Part shown: piece after piece, positions 12,900 to 25,500 of the stretch
How the letters are laid out: each line of letters starts with the position of its first letter
How positions within the stretch are numbered: the first letter of the stretch is position 1
Source of the DNA: Riptortus pedestris
Taxonomy: Eukaryota > Arthropoda > Insecta > Hemiptera > Alydidae
Length of the DNA: 64,000 nt
Reading direction: 5' to 3'
Assembly: GCA_019009955.1 (NCBI GenBank)
Contig: CM032228.1
Span: forward strand, 226,488,501-226,552,500
The notes under the pieces: model-generated
The model's input: only the letters and a program-made list of their open reading frames with translations
Told to the model about the DNA's origin: nothing
Database searches by the model: none
Program-made: the position numbers and the translations under genes

Positions 12900-13345
12900 G
12901 AGCACATATAGTTTAAGCATAGTTTTGTACATTAGATTATATTTGTAATAGTAGTGCTCAGTGGCAATCTCTTCCACTAATGCCAGCATTTCACAGGAAA
13001 TAAGATAACTGAATTAACTGTTTAGGCTCCCGTCATTTTCCTCTCCAACATGAGGGCTATCACCATTGTTTTCCTTAAATTATTGATTCAAAGTATTATT
13101 TTAATAATTTATCTATCTGATGGAATTAAATAATAGTATTACCATAAAAATAATTTCATTTACATATATTCAAACAGATAGGTGAGGGGAAGAGATCGTA
13201 GCCCTCCCAGCGAAATAAGTAATACTTTAAATCATATTAAGTTTAAACGGATATTGTCTTTTTTCATATGACATTACCATTAACGTCTAATTGTTATGAT
13301 GGTACATATTTGTTTCAATAACATCAAGATATCGGAAATAAGATA
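12900..13345 (-). repeat. Unclassified interspersed repeat, second arm of the inverted pair
   Basis: The reverse complement matches 9640-9990 in the same block order (cttatttccgatat, acaatatccgtttaaacttaatatgattt, acagttaattcagtt, cttatttcctgtgaaatg). It is longer than its partner because of indels. No protein was recognised. Confidence 0.6.
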
Positions 13346-13379
13346 ATATTGTTGCGAAAATTAAATACATGAAGGATTA

Positions 13380-13381
<2 letters not shown>

Positions 13382-13439
<58 letters not shown>
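13382..13439. repeat. (GA)n microsatellite
   Basis: An uninterrupted GA dinucleotide run of about 29 units, abutting the first base of the LTR at 13441. Confidence 0.95.
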
Positions 13440-13440
<1 letters not shown>

Positions 13441-13441
<1 letters not shown>

Positions 13442-14252
13442 GTGTATTTGGGAGGTGCCAGGGACATGAAAGGGAGCCGACGAGGATGATTAGTGGCTCC
13501 GGCACGATCTAATTAGGGCCGCGTATGTTCCAGGAACTTCTGGCCCTTCCTGTCTAGTCCCTTCTGTGTGATGTTTGCCGACAGGCATATATAAGAGACC
13601 CTGACAGTACCCCAGTTTACTTCTAACCCTTGGTCGAACTCCTCAGGCCTGTCAGACCTGTTGGGGTGAAGACAGTTCCCCTTCTACTGAACGTAGAACG
13701 CTCTATTATAAGGGAGTAAGGTGGCTAGGTATTGGTTACTCCCTTATAACATAGAACGCTCTATTATAAGAGAGTAAGGTGGTTAGGTATTGGTTACTCC
13801 CTTATAACGTAGAACGCTCCTTTATAAAAAATAAAAATAAAAAAAAAACGGTCAGTTTACGCTCAGCGCTCTTCGAGAGATGTTCAGCGCTACAGTGAGA
13901 CTTAGTGCAGTGCGGTAAAGTGTTTTTATGTGAAGAACAGTGTTGTGCCGTGACTGTAAGTAACAGTTTAGTGCCGTGTTTAAGACAGTGCAGTGCCGCG
14001 AAGTAAAGGACAGTGCAGCGCAGTCTTTTTGTGAATTTCAGTGACCGTGAATGAATTATTGCACTGTGTAATCTGAAGAACAGTGACACTATCAGTGTAA
14101 TACTGTGAGTAGTAATAATTAACCAAGAGTATTGTGCATTGTGAAATAAATCGTGCAGTGAAAAACTGTGAAACTTGTGTGTGTTTAATTTTGCAATAAA
14201 AAAAAACTCTTATTATCAACGTTTATTACTGGTTTTGTAATAAAACGTAACA
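13441..14252 (+). repeat. 5' LTR of a Gypsy-type retrotransposon
   Basis: The segment opens with TG and closes with CA two bases before a primer binding site. It holds a TATA box (TATATAAG at 13588-13595), which would place transcription start near 13620, and AATAAA at 14195-14200. Between them, at 13693-13808, are two tandem 58-bp units, each with a perfect 14-bp inverted repeat (TTATAAGGGAGTAA in the first) around a 16-base loop; this lies in the transcribed leader. No matching 3' LTR exists downstream, so the left border rests on the TG and the adjacent microsatellite only. Confidence 0.7.
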
Positions 14253-14254
14253 AG

Positions 14255-14273
14255 TGGTGTCAGAAGTGGGATT
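14255..14273 (+). other. Primer binding site, tRNA-Leu type
   Basis: TGGTGTCAGAAGTGGGATT starts with TGG, complementary to a tRNA CCA end, two bases after the LTR. It fits, from memory, the 3' end of a eukaryotic tRNA-Leu. This marks the start of minus-strand DNA synthesis. Confidence 0.7.
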
Positions 14274-14294
14274 GCAAAATTAAAATCAACAAAA

Positions 14295-15692
14295 ATGAAG
14301 TTTGAAGAACTTAAAGTGGAACATCTGAAGAAGGAGCTGGCTAAATTGGACCTGCCAACAACAGGAAACAAGGCTGAACTACAAAGGCGGTTGATTGATG
14401 AATTCCAAAGACGAGGAATCGATGTAAGTACACACGAGTTTGACGATAAAGAAGACATTGCTGTAAGTAATCCTATCTCAAGTAGCAATTTGGACTTAAA
14501 TGCAATTTTAGCCGCTATGATGGAAAATAACCAGAAGCTCTTGGAAGCTTCTAAAAGTAACAGCGAGAAGATCTTAGCGGAAGTAAGACAAGAATTTCAA
14601 GAAGCTTCTAGAGCTAATTGTGAGAGGCTAGAAGAAAAAGTTCGTGAAGCCTCTATAGCTAATTGCGAGAGGCTAGAAGAAAAATTTCAGGAAGCTTCTA
14701 GAACTACAAACCAAAAACTCCACGAAATATCAGAAGTGTTGGGCAAACGAGTGGAAGCCATAGAGCAAAGAGTCAGCGAGTTTGATGTAAAACTCTGTGG
14801 CATTTCTGCGGCACAGAAGGAGGTTGAACGTGTCCAACCTAGGAAGGAAGATGGACGATGAAATACGTGAGCTACAATTCCAAATGGATAATCTACAAGT
14901 TTGAGAGGGCCCAGTAAGACACATTTCAGAACATACCAGCAAGATAAAGACCCCAACTTTTGATGGTAATGTACCATTTAATGTTTTTGAATTCCAATTT
15001 GAGATGGTGGCCAGTAGAAACGGATAGAATAATGAAGAGAAAGCGGTAGAATTGATTTTGGCACTGAAGGGAACCGCTGCAGAAATCCTGGAGAGTTTAC
15101 CGGCCGCTTGCAGGAATAATCATGAGGACATTATGGTGACCTTAAAGCGCAAGTTTGGCGGTGAACATAAGCGAGAACTGTAGAGGATGGAGTTACGGGG
15201 CAGAGCGCAAAAACCGAATGAGACGCACCAAGATTTTGCCATGGAAATCGAACGTCTGGTGCAGCTGACTTACCCAGGTGAAAATCATCCGTTCCTAGAT
15301 CAGTTCAAAATTGAAGCATTTGCATACGAGACCCAGATGTTAAATTTGCGGCGTGTGCTATGTAAAAATCATCCTTTGCTGAAACCATCTCTTATGCGCT
15401 AGCCCAGGAGACCGCTAAAGTAATTTCAAGGCCACAAGTCTACAAGGTGCGGCGTCTTGAGGCTGATATTCAAAATGACGCTCAAATGTCAAGGGGTGAC
15501 ATAGAAGAATTAATCAAGCGAATAATGGAGGAGCAAAGGAATAGATCACGCTCAAAGTGCTTCAACTGCTGCAAGACCGGCCATTTTCAACGGAACTGTA
15601 AATCACCAAAGAAAAGGTCAAGATCTGCTTCCCCTCCAAGGGAGAACAAACGGACGAATAACCCCAAATCTCAAGAGACACCGTTAAACTAA
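14295..15692 (+). pseudogene. Gypsy-type gag with SAP domain and CCHC knuckle, broken
   Basis: The ATG at 14295 opens a 188-codon frame. Its first ~45 residues form a SAP-like helix-extended-helix (LKVEHLKKELAKLDLPTTGN, then ELQRRLIDEF). An internally repeated coiled-coil stretch rich in EASRANCERLEEK follows. The frame then breaks by frameshift and stops. Capsid-like sequence is spread over 14940-15430. A zinc knuckle with spacing C-x2-C-x4-H-x4-C is intact at 15558-15599, followed by a basic Arg/Ser/Lys tail. Known: Gag packages the element RNA, and SAP modules bind DNA. Inferred: the SAP head could direct the particle or RNA to chromatin. Several stops make the gene inactive. Confidence 0.8.
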
Positions 15693-15699
15693 AACGAGC

Positions 15700-18431
15700 A
15701 AGCACTAAGGGGCAAGAGCTAGCTCCTACAACCGCTGGCCCCACAATCTCCATTTCCATAATACAACAACAGAATAGCAACCTTACAGCTCGTGGACTTA
15801 TCAACGGAAGAAAGCAGGTCCTCTCCATAGACACAGGGGCATCGCAGTCCAGAATTAGGCCTGATTTGGTGAAAGTATCTGTAGAACCATTAGACAATGT
15901 TCGACTACGCACTGCTACTGGGGAATCAGCCACCGTCTATGGAAGAGCCAAGGTTCGACTGACTATCGCCAACACTAGCACCGATCATGTATTTGTTGTC
16001 GCCGACATAGTGGACGAAGTGATCATCGGTGCAGACTTCATGATAGCTCACGGTATCAATCTGCACATGGGTCAGCAAGTTATGATCTGGCGCAACGTCG
16101 AGATACCCTTGGATGTTGGATATGAGAGCAAGACCACAGTAAGGAGGCTATTTACCGTCGGACGCCAGAAATTACCACCCCAGTCGGAAACCTTAGTATG
16201 GACGCGTGTGGAAGAAGATTGTGAGGACAACCGGTTGTGGGTAGTAGAACCTAAAGAACTTAAAGATGACATTATAACAGCTAAAGCCCTCGTGAAAACC
16301 TGGACGAGTTCCGGTGTGAGTACTTAACCTATCCAACAATGAGAAGATCATTACCAAAATTTTGAAATAGGTCAATGTGAGCCAGCAGAAGCAATAATTA
16401 ACTGTGCCAAAAATTCAGGATGCCCGAAAATGACAGCTAAGGAGCGCGAACTACTTGCAGAAGAAGAGGAAAAGTGGATGAAAGGACTGACATCGCCTGA
16501 AAGAAACAAAGCAAAGGAGTTGCTAAGAACACATGCCTCCGTCTTCGCCCTAAGCAATAAAAGCCCAGGTAGAACAGCTGTAGTGAAACATGAAATACCG
16601 GTGAAGCGAGACCTATAAAACAGGCACCCAGGAGTGTTCCCCTAGCAAAGAGGAACGAAGTTAAAGAACTTGTCAACGAAATGGAGCGGAATGGAGTCAT
16701 TGAACCATCTTCGAGTCCGTGGAGCTCGCCAATAGTTCTAGTAAAGAAGAAAGACGGCAGCACCAGATTCTGCGTTGACTACAAAGGACTGGCCTCGACC
16801 ACGTAGTCTTCATGAGCTGCGTAGCTTCCTGGGGCTTTGCACATACTACAGGAGATTCGTGCCAAACTTTGCTCAGGTAGCTGCCAGCTTGCATGACCTA
16901 ACCAAAAAGTCCCGACCATACCACTGGAGTGAGGCAGCGGAAGATGCTCCGCACTACGTTGGCTGCTGCAGTTCAAGAACCCAGAAGGGCAGCTGGCACG
17001 ATGGATTGAACGTCTGCAGAGCTATGACTTCAGCATTGAGCATCGAAAAGAGGGAAACACAATAACGCTGATGCTCTTTCAAGACGACCATGCAACGTAG
17101 AATGCAAACACTGTACTAAAGCCGAGAAAGAGGAAAGCGTGATTGATGTGCGACTTACCCGTATTGGCTCAGGCGAGGACTGGTCGAAGGCTCAGAAAGA
17201 TGACCCGATTCTGGCAAAGATTATATCGGCTAAGGGGGGCAACAGAAAACCGACTCTTAAAGAGACATCAGCTGAAAGCCCACTTGCGAAATCATACTGG
17301 GTCCAATGGAATAGCCTAAAACTGGTAGAGGGCTGCTGATATCGATCTTGGGAGAGCACAATGGCAAAACCACAACCGACCTAATTGTCGTGCCCACTTC
17401 CAAGATAAATGAGATATTCAAGCAGTTCCATAACGGTCCCAGCGGTGGTTATCGGGGCATTAAAAACCCTGGAAAAGATAAAACAACGATTTTACTGGGT
17501 GGGATGTCAGCAATCTGTAACCGATTGGATAGACAATTGCGAACAGTGCATTGCACCCAAGGGACCAACGAGAAGAAGTCGTGGCAAGCTTCAGCAGTAC
17601 AACGCAGGTGCTCCTCTCGAGCGGATAGTCATCGATGTTGCTGGTCCCCGCAACGCGCCCCCCCCTGTCAGGGAAGCTGGAAACCGGTATGTCCTAGTTG
17701 TAATGGACTATTTCAGCAAATGGCCCGAAGTATATGCCATTTCAAACCAGGAGTCCAAAACGGTGGTGGATGCGTTTGTGAATAATTGGGTGTGCCGATA
17801 CGGGGTTCCAATAGAACTCCATTCAGACCAGGGGTGAAACTTCGAATCGGCCATATTCAAGGAAACGTGTGAATTGTACGGCATCAAAAAGACAAGAACG
17901 ACACCGCTTCATCCACAATCTGATTGAACGGTTTAATCGAACACTCGAGGAATATCTCAGGAAAGTAGTTAGTACACACCAAAGAGATTGGGATGTGCAC
18001 ATACCAAAATTTCTACTGGCATACCGGTCAGCCCTCCATGATTCCACCTCCCGTACTCCAGCGAAAATCATATTTGGAGCAGAACTAAGACTGCCAGCGG
18101 ATTTGGAATTTGGGGTCAAACCCGGACGGTCCTGCGAAGACAATGGAAATACTTCCCAGGCACTGGAAGACCTGTATGATCTCCATGAGTTTGTACGCAG
18201 CCGGATTAAAATGACAAGTGACAAGAAGAAAGCCAGGTATGCAAATACGGAGGGATTCACTGAAGGACAAATGGTTCTACTATTCAACCCACAACACAAG
18301 AAAGGACTATCGCCTAAATTGCAGACGCGCTGGGAGGGACCTTACAAGGTGATCAAGAGATTGAACGACGTGGTCTACAAGATTCAGAGATACCACAATC
18401 CGAGGTCTAAAATGAAAGTGGTACACCTAGA

Positions 18432-18432
<1 letters not shown>
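15700..18432 (+). pseudogene. Gypsy-type pol remnant (protease, partial RT, RNase H end, integrase)
   Basis: Domain order is protease, RT, RNase H, integrase, which is Gypsy order. Protease: active-site DTGA at 15830-15841 and a second IIGADF block near 16022. RT: the start (GVIEPSSSPWSSPIVLVKKK region, about 16690-16780) runs straight into the late RT block ELRSFLGLCTYYRRF at 16810, so the palm with the catalytic YxDD is deleted. Most of RNase H is also lost; only its end (a DALSRRP-like block near 17075) remains. Integrase: zinc-finger Cys pair in DNCEQC near 17550, catalytic-core Asp in IDVAGP (near 17630) and HSDQG (near 17830), Glu in LIERFNRTLEE (near 17925), and a GPY-type C-terminal module at about 18330-18425. 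At least five frame breaks. The copy stops at 18432, where a TA-core element begins; the 3' LTR is gone. No env was seen. Confidence 0.85.
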
Positions 18433-18489
<57 letters not shown>

Positions 18490-18966
18490 CTGTTAACACT
18501 CTAGCGGTCGCAATTTCTATTTAATCGTACCATACTCGGTACTTAATCGTTTGATGTAAAAAGGAAGATCAAGTTCGTTAACGGCTGAAATTGGACTAGT
18601 GGGAGGGGGGTTTAGAGGGGGGATTTTCGAAAATTCGAAATATCTCCGTTACTATACGTCGGATCAAAAAATTGTATAGAACCAATCTTATTGCAAATTA
18701 AATTTACTATAAATACTGTTCTATACATTTATTCTCTATCTTGAATATTAACCGAGATATATGTATTGTGTGAGTGGTTGGCAGAAGTCGGCTATGTTCG
18801 GGACATTCCGCCGAGAGCTAGGGAGGCCATTTCCGTAACTATTCATCCCTCGTGAATAGGTTTAGAGATTCCTCACTACTGCCGTTATTAGTAGGCAGAT
18901 TTCTCTATTGTAATAGTTCACGTGGGAAATCTCTTAGTTTACGCAGCCCCTATATGTCGGACGTTC
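18433..18966 (-). mobile_element. TA-core element half, joined to Gypsy pol
   Basis: A TA tract (18434-18484), then tgtctgttaacactctagcggtcgc and the rest of the right half, ending at cagcccctatatgtcggacgtt. The hairpin half is absent; the TA tract directly abuts the integrase C-terminal codons. The element ends only about 180 bp before the AK8 start codon. Confidence 0.8.
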
Positions 18967-19053
18967 ATAGTATTGCTGCTGTCGCTCGGATTTCGATTAA
19001 GTAAAATCTTGTCGCTTTTGTAGTGAAGTAACGTTTTAACTAAAAAATTATAA

Positions 19054-19119
19054 AATGAAATCATATGAACCAGGAAAAACTAAAGTTGTTAGCACATCTG
19101 TTTTAGTTTTTGCTGAGTA
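19054..19119 (+). promoter_or_regulatory. Upstream open reading frame candidate before AK8
   Basis: An ATG at 19054 opens a 21-codon frame ending at TAG 19117-19119, 28 bases before the AK8 ATG. If the transcript starts upstream of 19054, this uORF could lower AK8 translation. The transcription start is unknown, so this is only a candidate. The AK8 ATG at 19148 was chosen because the frame after it resembles the AK8 N-terminus and splices in frame. Confidence 0.35.
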
Positions 19120-19147
19120 GTAATCTCAGAGAAAAAAAGGGGGATTA

Positions 19148-20520
19148 ATGGCTGTGGATGCAACTAAACGTCCTTTAATAATAAATCCTCGTTTCGTACC
19201 TTACATTGAAAAGCATCGAATATACGAACTCTTATATGTATGTTATTAAAATAAATATACCTAAACATAAATACTATATAAATATATATAAATCATTCTA
19301 GTTGATCTCTTGCTGTCACATTTCTTATTTAATTTTGTTTAATCTGGTCGACTATGTCGAGTCTACAGGCACATAATAAAGGATAATATTGAATGTTTAT
19401 ATATTGCACAGGATATTGCGACAAATCTAGCGATTCGAAAGCCAAAAGATCACATTCTTTTTATTCGAAATTTTTTGGAGGAAATAAACGAAACAAGGGA
19501 TAAACCAAGGACCCTATTGTTAACGCCTCCACACATAAGTAAGTACTAATAGGTAAATATTTTTTTATTTATCTGAGGCCAAGTTATAACTTGCCCTCAA
19601 GTTATACCTATGCCTAGGTAGGTATACCTATGCCTTGGTTGGTAATGCCAGGTCTATCCAAGGTCTATCAAGCCTGTAGAGGCGAACTGATTAATCTACT
19701 GAACGTAGCGCTCTATTATATGGGGGTTTTGTAGATTTTTATGGGGTATAGCTAGAGTGCTATCTAATTTTAACCACAACCACAAAAAAAAGCCCGTCAC
19801 GCAGGGGCTGCGTAAACTAAGCAGATTTCCCTCGTGATGTTTAACAATAGATAACTGCATACTGGTAACACAATAGCACCATCAACATCCAGTGAATAAA
19901 TACAAACGATAATAAACCTCCAGACGGGAAGCATCTGATACGTAAACAAACAGGTGTGTCAACTTCTCACAGGAAAGAAACACCATTACGGAAATATATC
20001 AGAATATAACATATTAATATAAAATTAACAAAGTCCGTCACGCAGGGGCTGCGTAAACTAAGCAGATTTCCCACGTGAAGTTTTACAATAGAGAAATCTG
20101 CCCAATAACAAGTGTAGTAAGTAGTAAGGGATCACTAAACTTATACACGAGGGACGAATAGTTACGAAATCGGCCGCCAGAGCTCTCTTCGGAAAGTACC
20201 AAACAGCTCACTCCTGCTGACCAATGGAGAATACAAATGCAAATATCTCTGTTAATATTCAAGATACAGAATAAATGTATAGAACAATATTTATAGTAAA
20301 TTTAACTTGCAATAAGGTTGATTCTATACAATTTTTCGATCCGACGCATAATAACGGAGATATTTCGAATTTGCCGAAAATCCCCCCTCCAAACCCCCCC
20401 CCCCTCCCACCGGTCCGATTTCAGCCATTAACGAACTTGATCTTCCTTTTTACATAAAACGATTAAATCCCGAGTTTGGTAACGATCAAACAAAAATTGC
20501 GACCGCTAGAGCGTTAACAG

Positions 20521-20589
<69 letters not shown>

Positions 20590-22532
20590 TGCATATAACA
20601 AAAGTTACTTTAAATAAGAAAATAAACAACTTTTGTTATGTGCATATTTGCTGAAAAAGCAATAGGAAACGAAATATCGTTATTTTTAATTTCAGGCCTC
20701 CCTTATAACCCGCACTCTTGCCCGTCCCTAGAAATGTTAGTATGGCTTATTATAATGAAAGCGTTAGTACTAATTCACATACAGAGTTTGGTTTAATTCG
20801 GTTTAGTCTTTAGTGCCAAATAAAATTGTGGACTCTCGCTTTAGTTTACAGCGTATAACTCATTTATACTTCCATATACGGCAAAAGTGCATATAACAAA
20901 AGTTACTTTAAATAAGAAAATAAACAACTTTTGTTATGTGCATATTTGCTGAAAAAGCAATAGGAATCGAAATATCGCTATTTTTAATTTCAGGCCTCCC
21001 TAATAACCCCCACTCCTGTTCGTCTTAGAGAATATTAATATAGCCTAAAGTCTAAGTTGGGCTAGTAGTAATATACATACCAAGTTTCATAAAATTCGGT
21101 TCAGCCGTTTATGCGTGAAATTTCGCGAAAAAAATCAATGTACAGACAGAGGTTATATATATATATATAGATATATATATATATAAAATTTTGAACGGAC
21201 CTCATTTTCGTCATCTCCTGGGTAGGATCGATGGACATTTGAAGACATTTTTCGAAACTCGCGTCATGAGTACGACCTCAATAGCTGATTTCCCTTAAGG
21301 GAAATCTCCTAATAGAAAACTATTTACTGTATCTAATACTGTAATTTATAATGGATCAGATTATTTTTTATCTCAATCAATCAAATTTTAGTTGTCCAAG
21401 AGCTTATGAATGGGGGGGGGGGTCACGATAACACATCAGCATTTATCTCGTATAATAAAGGTCTCTTTAATAGGTATTTATTTAGTGACGAATCCATTAA
21501 ATAAAATCCTCAGTCCCACCCTGGCTAGAAAAGGGTGGTAACCTGTAGATAACCCGTTCCAGCTAGCCTTAGTTACAAAAAATGAACCTTAATAAATAAA
21601 TACAAATAAAGATCTCTTGAAAACAATTTATGGTATTTAAGCTTCGAATAATGTGGTTCATTACATAACAGAGTATTGTTTATATAACATAAGTAGAAGT
21701 AGGGGTTGGCTGATGGCTGAAAAGTGCAAATATCTCGATTAATATTCAAGATAAAGAATAAATATATAACAATATTTATAGTAAATTTAATTTGCAATAA
21801 GGTTGGTTCTATACAATGTTTTGATCGGACGTATGGTAACGGAGATATTTCGAATTTTCGAAAATCTATCCCTCTAAACGCCCCCCCCCCCTCTCCCACT
21901 GGTCCGATTTCAGCCATCTGTCTGTTTCCATAAAACGTATAAATATCGATTTTGGTAACGATCAAACAAAAATTGTGACTGCTAGAGCGTTAACGGACAA
22001 ATATATATAATTTTGAACGAACCTCATTTTTGTCATCTCCTGGGAAGGATCGATGGACATTTGAAGAAATATTTCGAAAATCGCGTTGAGTACGACCAAA
22101 ATAGCTGATTTCCTTTGCGGGAAATCTGCTAAAAGAAAAAAAATCCAGATCAACCTGTCTGCACTGTTGAAAATATTAATCATAATCATGGATTGGACTC
22201 ATTAGAAAAAAAATCCAGATCAACCCGTCTGCACTGTTGAAAATATTAATCATAATCATGGATTGGACTCATTCATAGTTATTAAGAACCATTACCTACT
22301 GAGGGAGTTTTGCTAGGGAAATATTTAGGTAGAATAATGAGTGTGAATACTATTCAATGCAAGCCTATCTGAGTTTTTATTTTTATTAAATTTGACATCT
22401 CTCCGGAAGATCGATAAACTATTGCTAAGTTTGTCAGACTAAACGTTAAGTGGTTATTATTCAATCCAAATTCGTTGCACACAAGGGGTAGTATCCCTTT
22501 CCCGTCAACCACGCATCGACATTTCCGTTCAA

Positions 22533-22574
<42 letters not shown>

Positions 22575-25500
22575 CTCTTAACGCTCTAAAGGACATAATT
22601 TTGGTTTGATCGTAACCAAACTCGATATTTAATCGTTTTATGTAGAAAAAAAGATCAAGTTCGTTAAGGGCTGAAATCGGACCAGTGGGTTTTCGAAAAT
22701 TTGAAATATCTCCGTTACTATATGTCTGATCGAAAAATTGTATAGAACTAATCTTATTTTAAATTAAATGTACTCTAAATATTGTTATATATATATAGAT
22801 TTATTCTGTATCTTGAATATTAACCCAGATATTTGCATTTTTCAGTTTTCAGCAAACACCCACTTCTACTCATTTGATATAAACAATATTCTGTTATATA
22901 ATAAACCACATTACTGGTAGCTTAAATAACAGATATTGGTTTCAAGAGACCTTTATTATATGAGATACATGCAAATATGTTCTGGTGACCCCCCCCCCTT
23001 CCCGTCTTAATTTTTGTACTACTAAAATTTGATTGTTGGAGATAAAAAATAGTCTTATTCATTATAAATTATAGTACTGGATATAGTAAATAGTTTTCAA
23101 TAAAATTAATGTTATATTCAAATATATTTCAGTAATCCTATTTTTTTTTCTGGTAAGAGGTAGGAAGACCTGTTTGTTTAAATTTCAGACACTTCCCATT
23201 GGGGGTTTCTTATTATCGTTTGTATTTATTCACTTAATTTTCACGGTGGTACCAGTATGTAGAATTATCTTTAGTGTTTATTATTACTTATGTCCACTTT
23301 ATGCTATTATGGCTAATCGGGAGGGGTTATCTACAGGTTACCACCCAATCTTTTGATCAAGTGGACTCAACAGGTGGAATTGGAAACATAGGTTCAAATC
23401 TGTTTTGTATAAAGCAACCACTAGCTATTGTGAACTAGTAAACTGAATTGTGTGTAGTGCTATCTGTAATTATATCCCTCCAATAATTTCATCAAAATGT
23501 AATGGGGATGAATGATTTGAGTAATTCAAAATTTTTTGCTTACATATGGTGCTTACTTTTTCAAAATAAATTCAATTTATTTTCAAAATTTTACAGGAAA
23601 TACCAAATATATTTTAGATCTGTGTATTATTTGTTTATTACCCATGACTTGAACTCATTTCTATACTTTATTGTTAGGTAATTGCAGTGTATTGAAAACT
23701 TTTGAAATATTAAAAAGTTTGTTAGAAAAGAATGGATTATACTGTGTTGACATTATTCGCCTCACATAGATAAAACCAACTGATCTTTTCATACACATTT
23801 TGTTGAAGATAGGCTATCTAGACAAATAATTACCCATATTTCTATCTATTACTTTAACTGTTTCATCATAGTAATGATGTATTTTCATGTAAAAGTGTGA
23901 ATTGAATTTTTTTTTATGGATTACTGTTAATTAGTTAAAAATTTGAAAGGCATTTTTTGATAAGGTATACTTGGAATTTAGGATCAAAACATTGTAGTGA
24001 TATTGGTGAAAATTTATTCAACCTTGAAAAATATTCTACCATATTTTTACTTTTTTGGATGCCAGAGTACCACATTTTTCATTTGGCCTCAAATGATATG
24101 TGCATGTAATTAATTTTTTTTAGCTCTCCTGAATTTCTATCAGCACCCATTTTGCAATATGTAAGATCAGTGCATATATTGTACTATGATAACAAAGTAT
24201 TTTTAAATTGAGAGAAAATTTCTAAAAATGGAATAAGATCAGTTACATGAAGGGGGAAAGAAATTTCATCTCATCCGAGTATTTAGTCAACTTGCTAGCC
24301 ATTCATGAGAGCAATCCTATGTTCCGAGAGATGACTGTTTAACCTATGCTCCAGGAATTCTTTTCTTTGTATTAGGACATTTCAAATATTGAGTTTAATT
24401 CATTTTTTTCAGTTACAGTGGCAGTTAATAAATGATAAGTATAAATATAAGTAAATCCTAAAATTAAAAAATACAAATAACTTAGTATTCAAATTAGAGA
24501 AAAAGTATACATAGAGCGAAAATAGGAGGCCATTAAATGATTAACAAGTTTGTTATATAATATTTTTCAATTCAACTCAAAATAACAGATATGTTTCTCT
24601 TTTTTTATTTTAACTCCCTTCTCCAGGTCCCATTAACAATTTTTTTCTTTATTTTTGTATAAATATTGAGATGGTATCAATCAAGTTAATATTGATTAAT
24701 TATCTATCTCTATAAAATATAATCTTTATTGCTGTCGTCACATCAAACATTTTTAATATTTAAGCTAGGAATAAGACCTTAGATGATATGGTATTCTTAT
24801 TATGGTATAGGAAACAGTGGTGGTTTATTAAAGGCTGATAACTAAAAAATGCCAATATCTCGGTTACTATTGCTGAAAAAAAAACATTTATTGAAAATTA
24901 ATAAATTTGCTGCAAAATTGATTTTATACTGTTTCAATCCAACTTATTATAACTGAGGTATTTCAAATTATGTTTCCCCTCCCCCTCATCTGAACTCCCT
25001 TCTTCTGGTTCCATTTGATCCATTAACCAACTTGATCTTTAGTTTTACATTCTAGGCACACTAATCATTACCAAGTAAAATCTGTATCATTACTACAATT
25101 CACCATTTATTCAAAAGTGATTTTACCTACTGAAATTATTTCAGATGGAGTTAACTTAGCTCAATTCATACAAGTGGAACTAGGAGTGAGAATTATTAGT
25201 CTTGCCGATCTTCTGGAAGAAAGTGATGTATGATTTAAGTGAATAATATTTTTTATGAGGATAAACATTTATTTATTGCTTGGAAAATGTAAATATTTCC
25301 CTGAAAATTAAATATTTTACCAATATAAAATAGATTACATTGACATTGTTTCTTTAATATAATGGTTTATAATTCAATATCGGGTTGACAAAAGTATAAT
25401 TTTTAAAGTGGAACCTTTGTAAAACCCACCACAAAATTAAATCCTGGCTACATCTTAGCTTATATAAGACTTATATGTTTTTATAAGACCCAGCAAGACT

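Noticed and set aside
13802..14488. Minus-strand frames in the LTR and gag
   Set aside because: Antisense shadows; no domain and no splice or promoter support.
21573..21965. 130-codon minus-strand frame
   Set aside because: It spans a SINE and a TA-core element; no conserved domain, and sister copies do not keep the frame.
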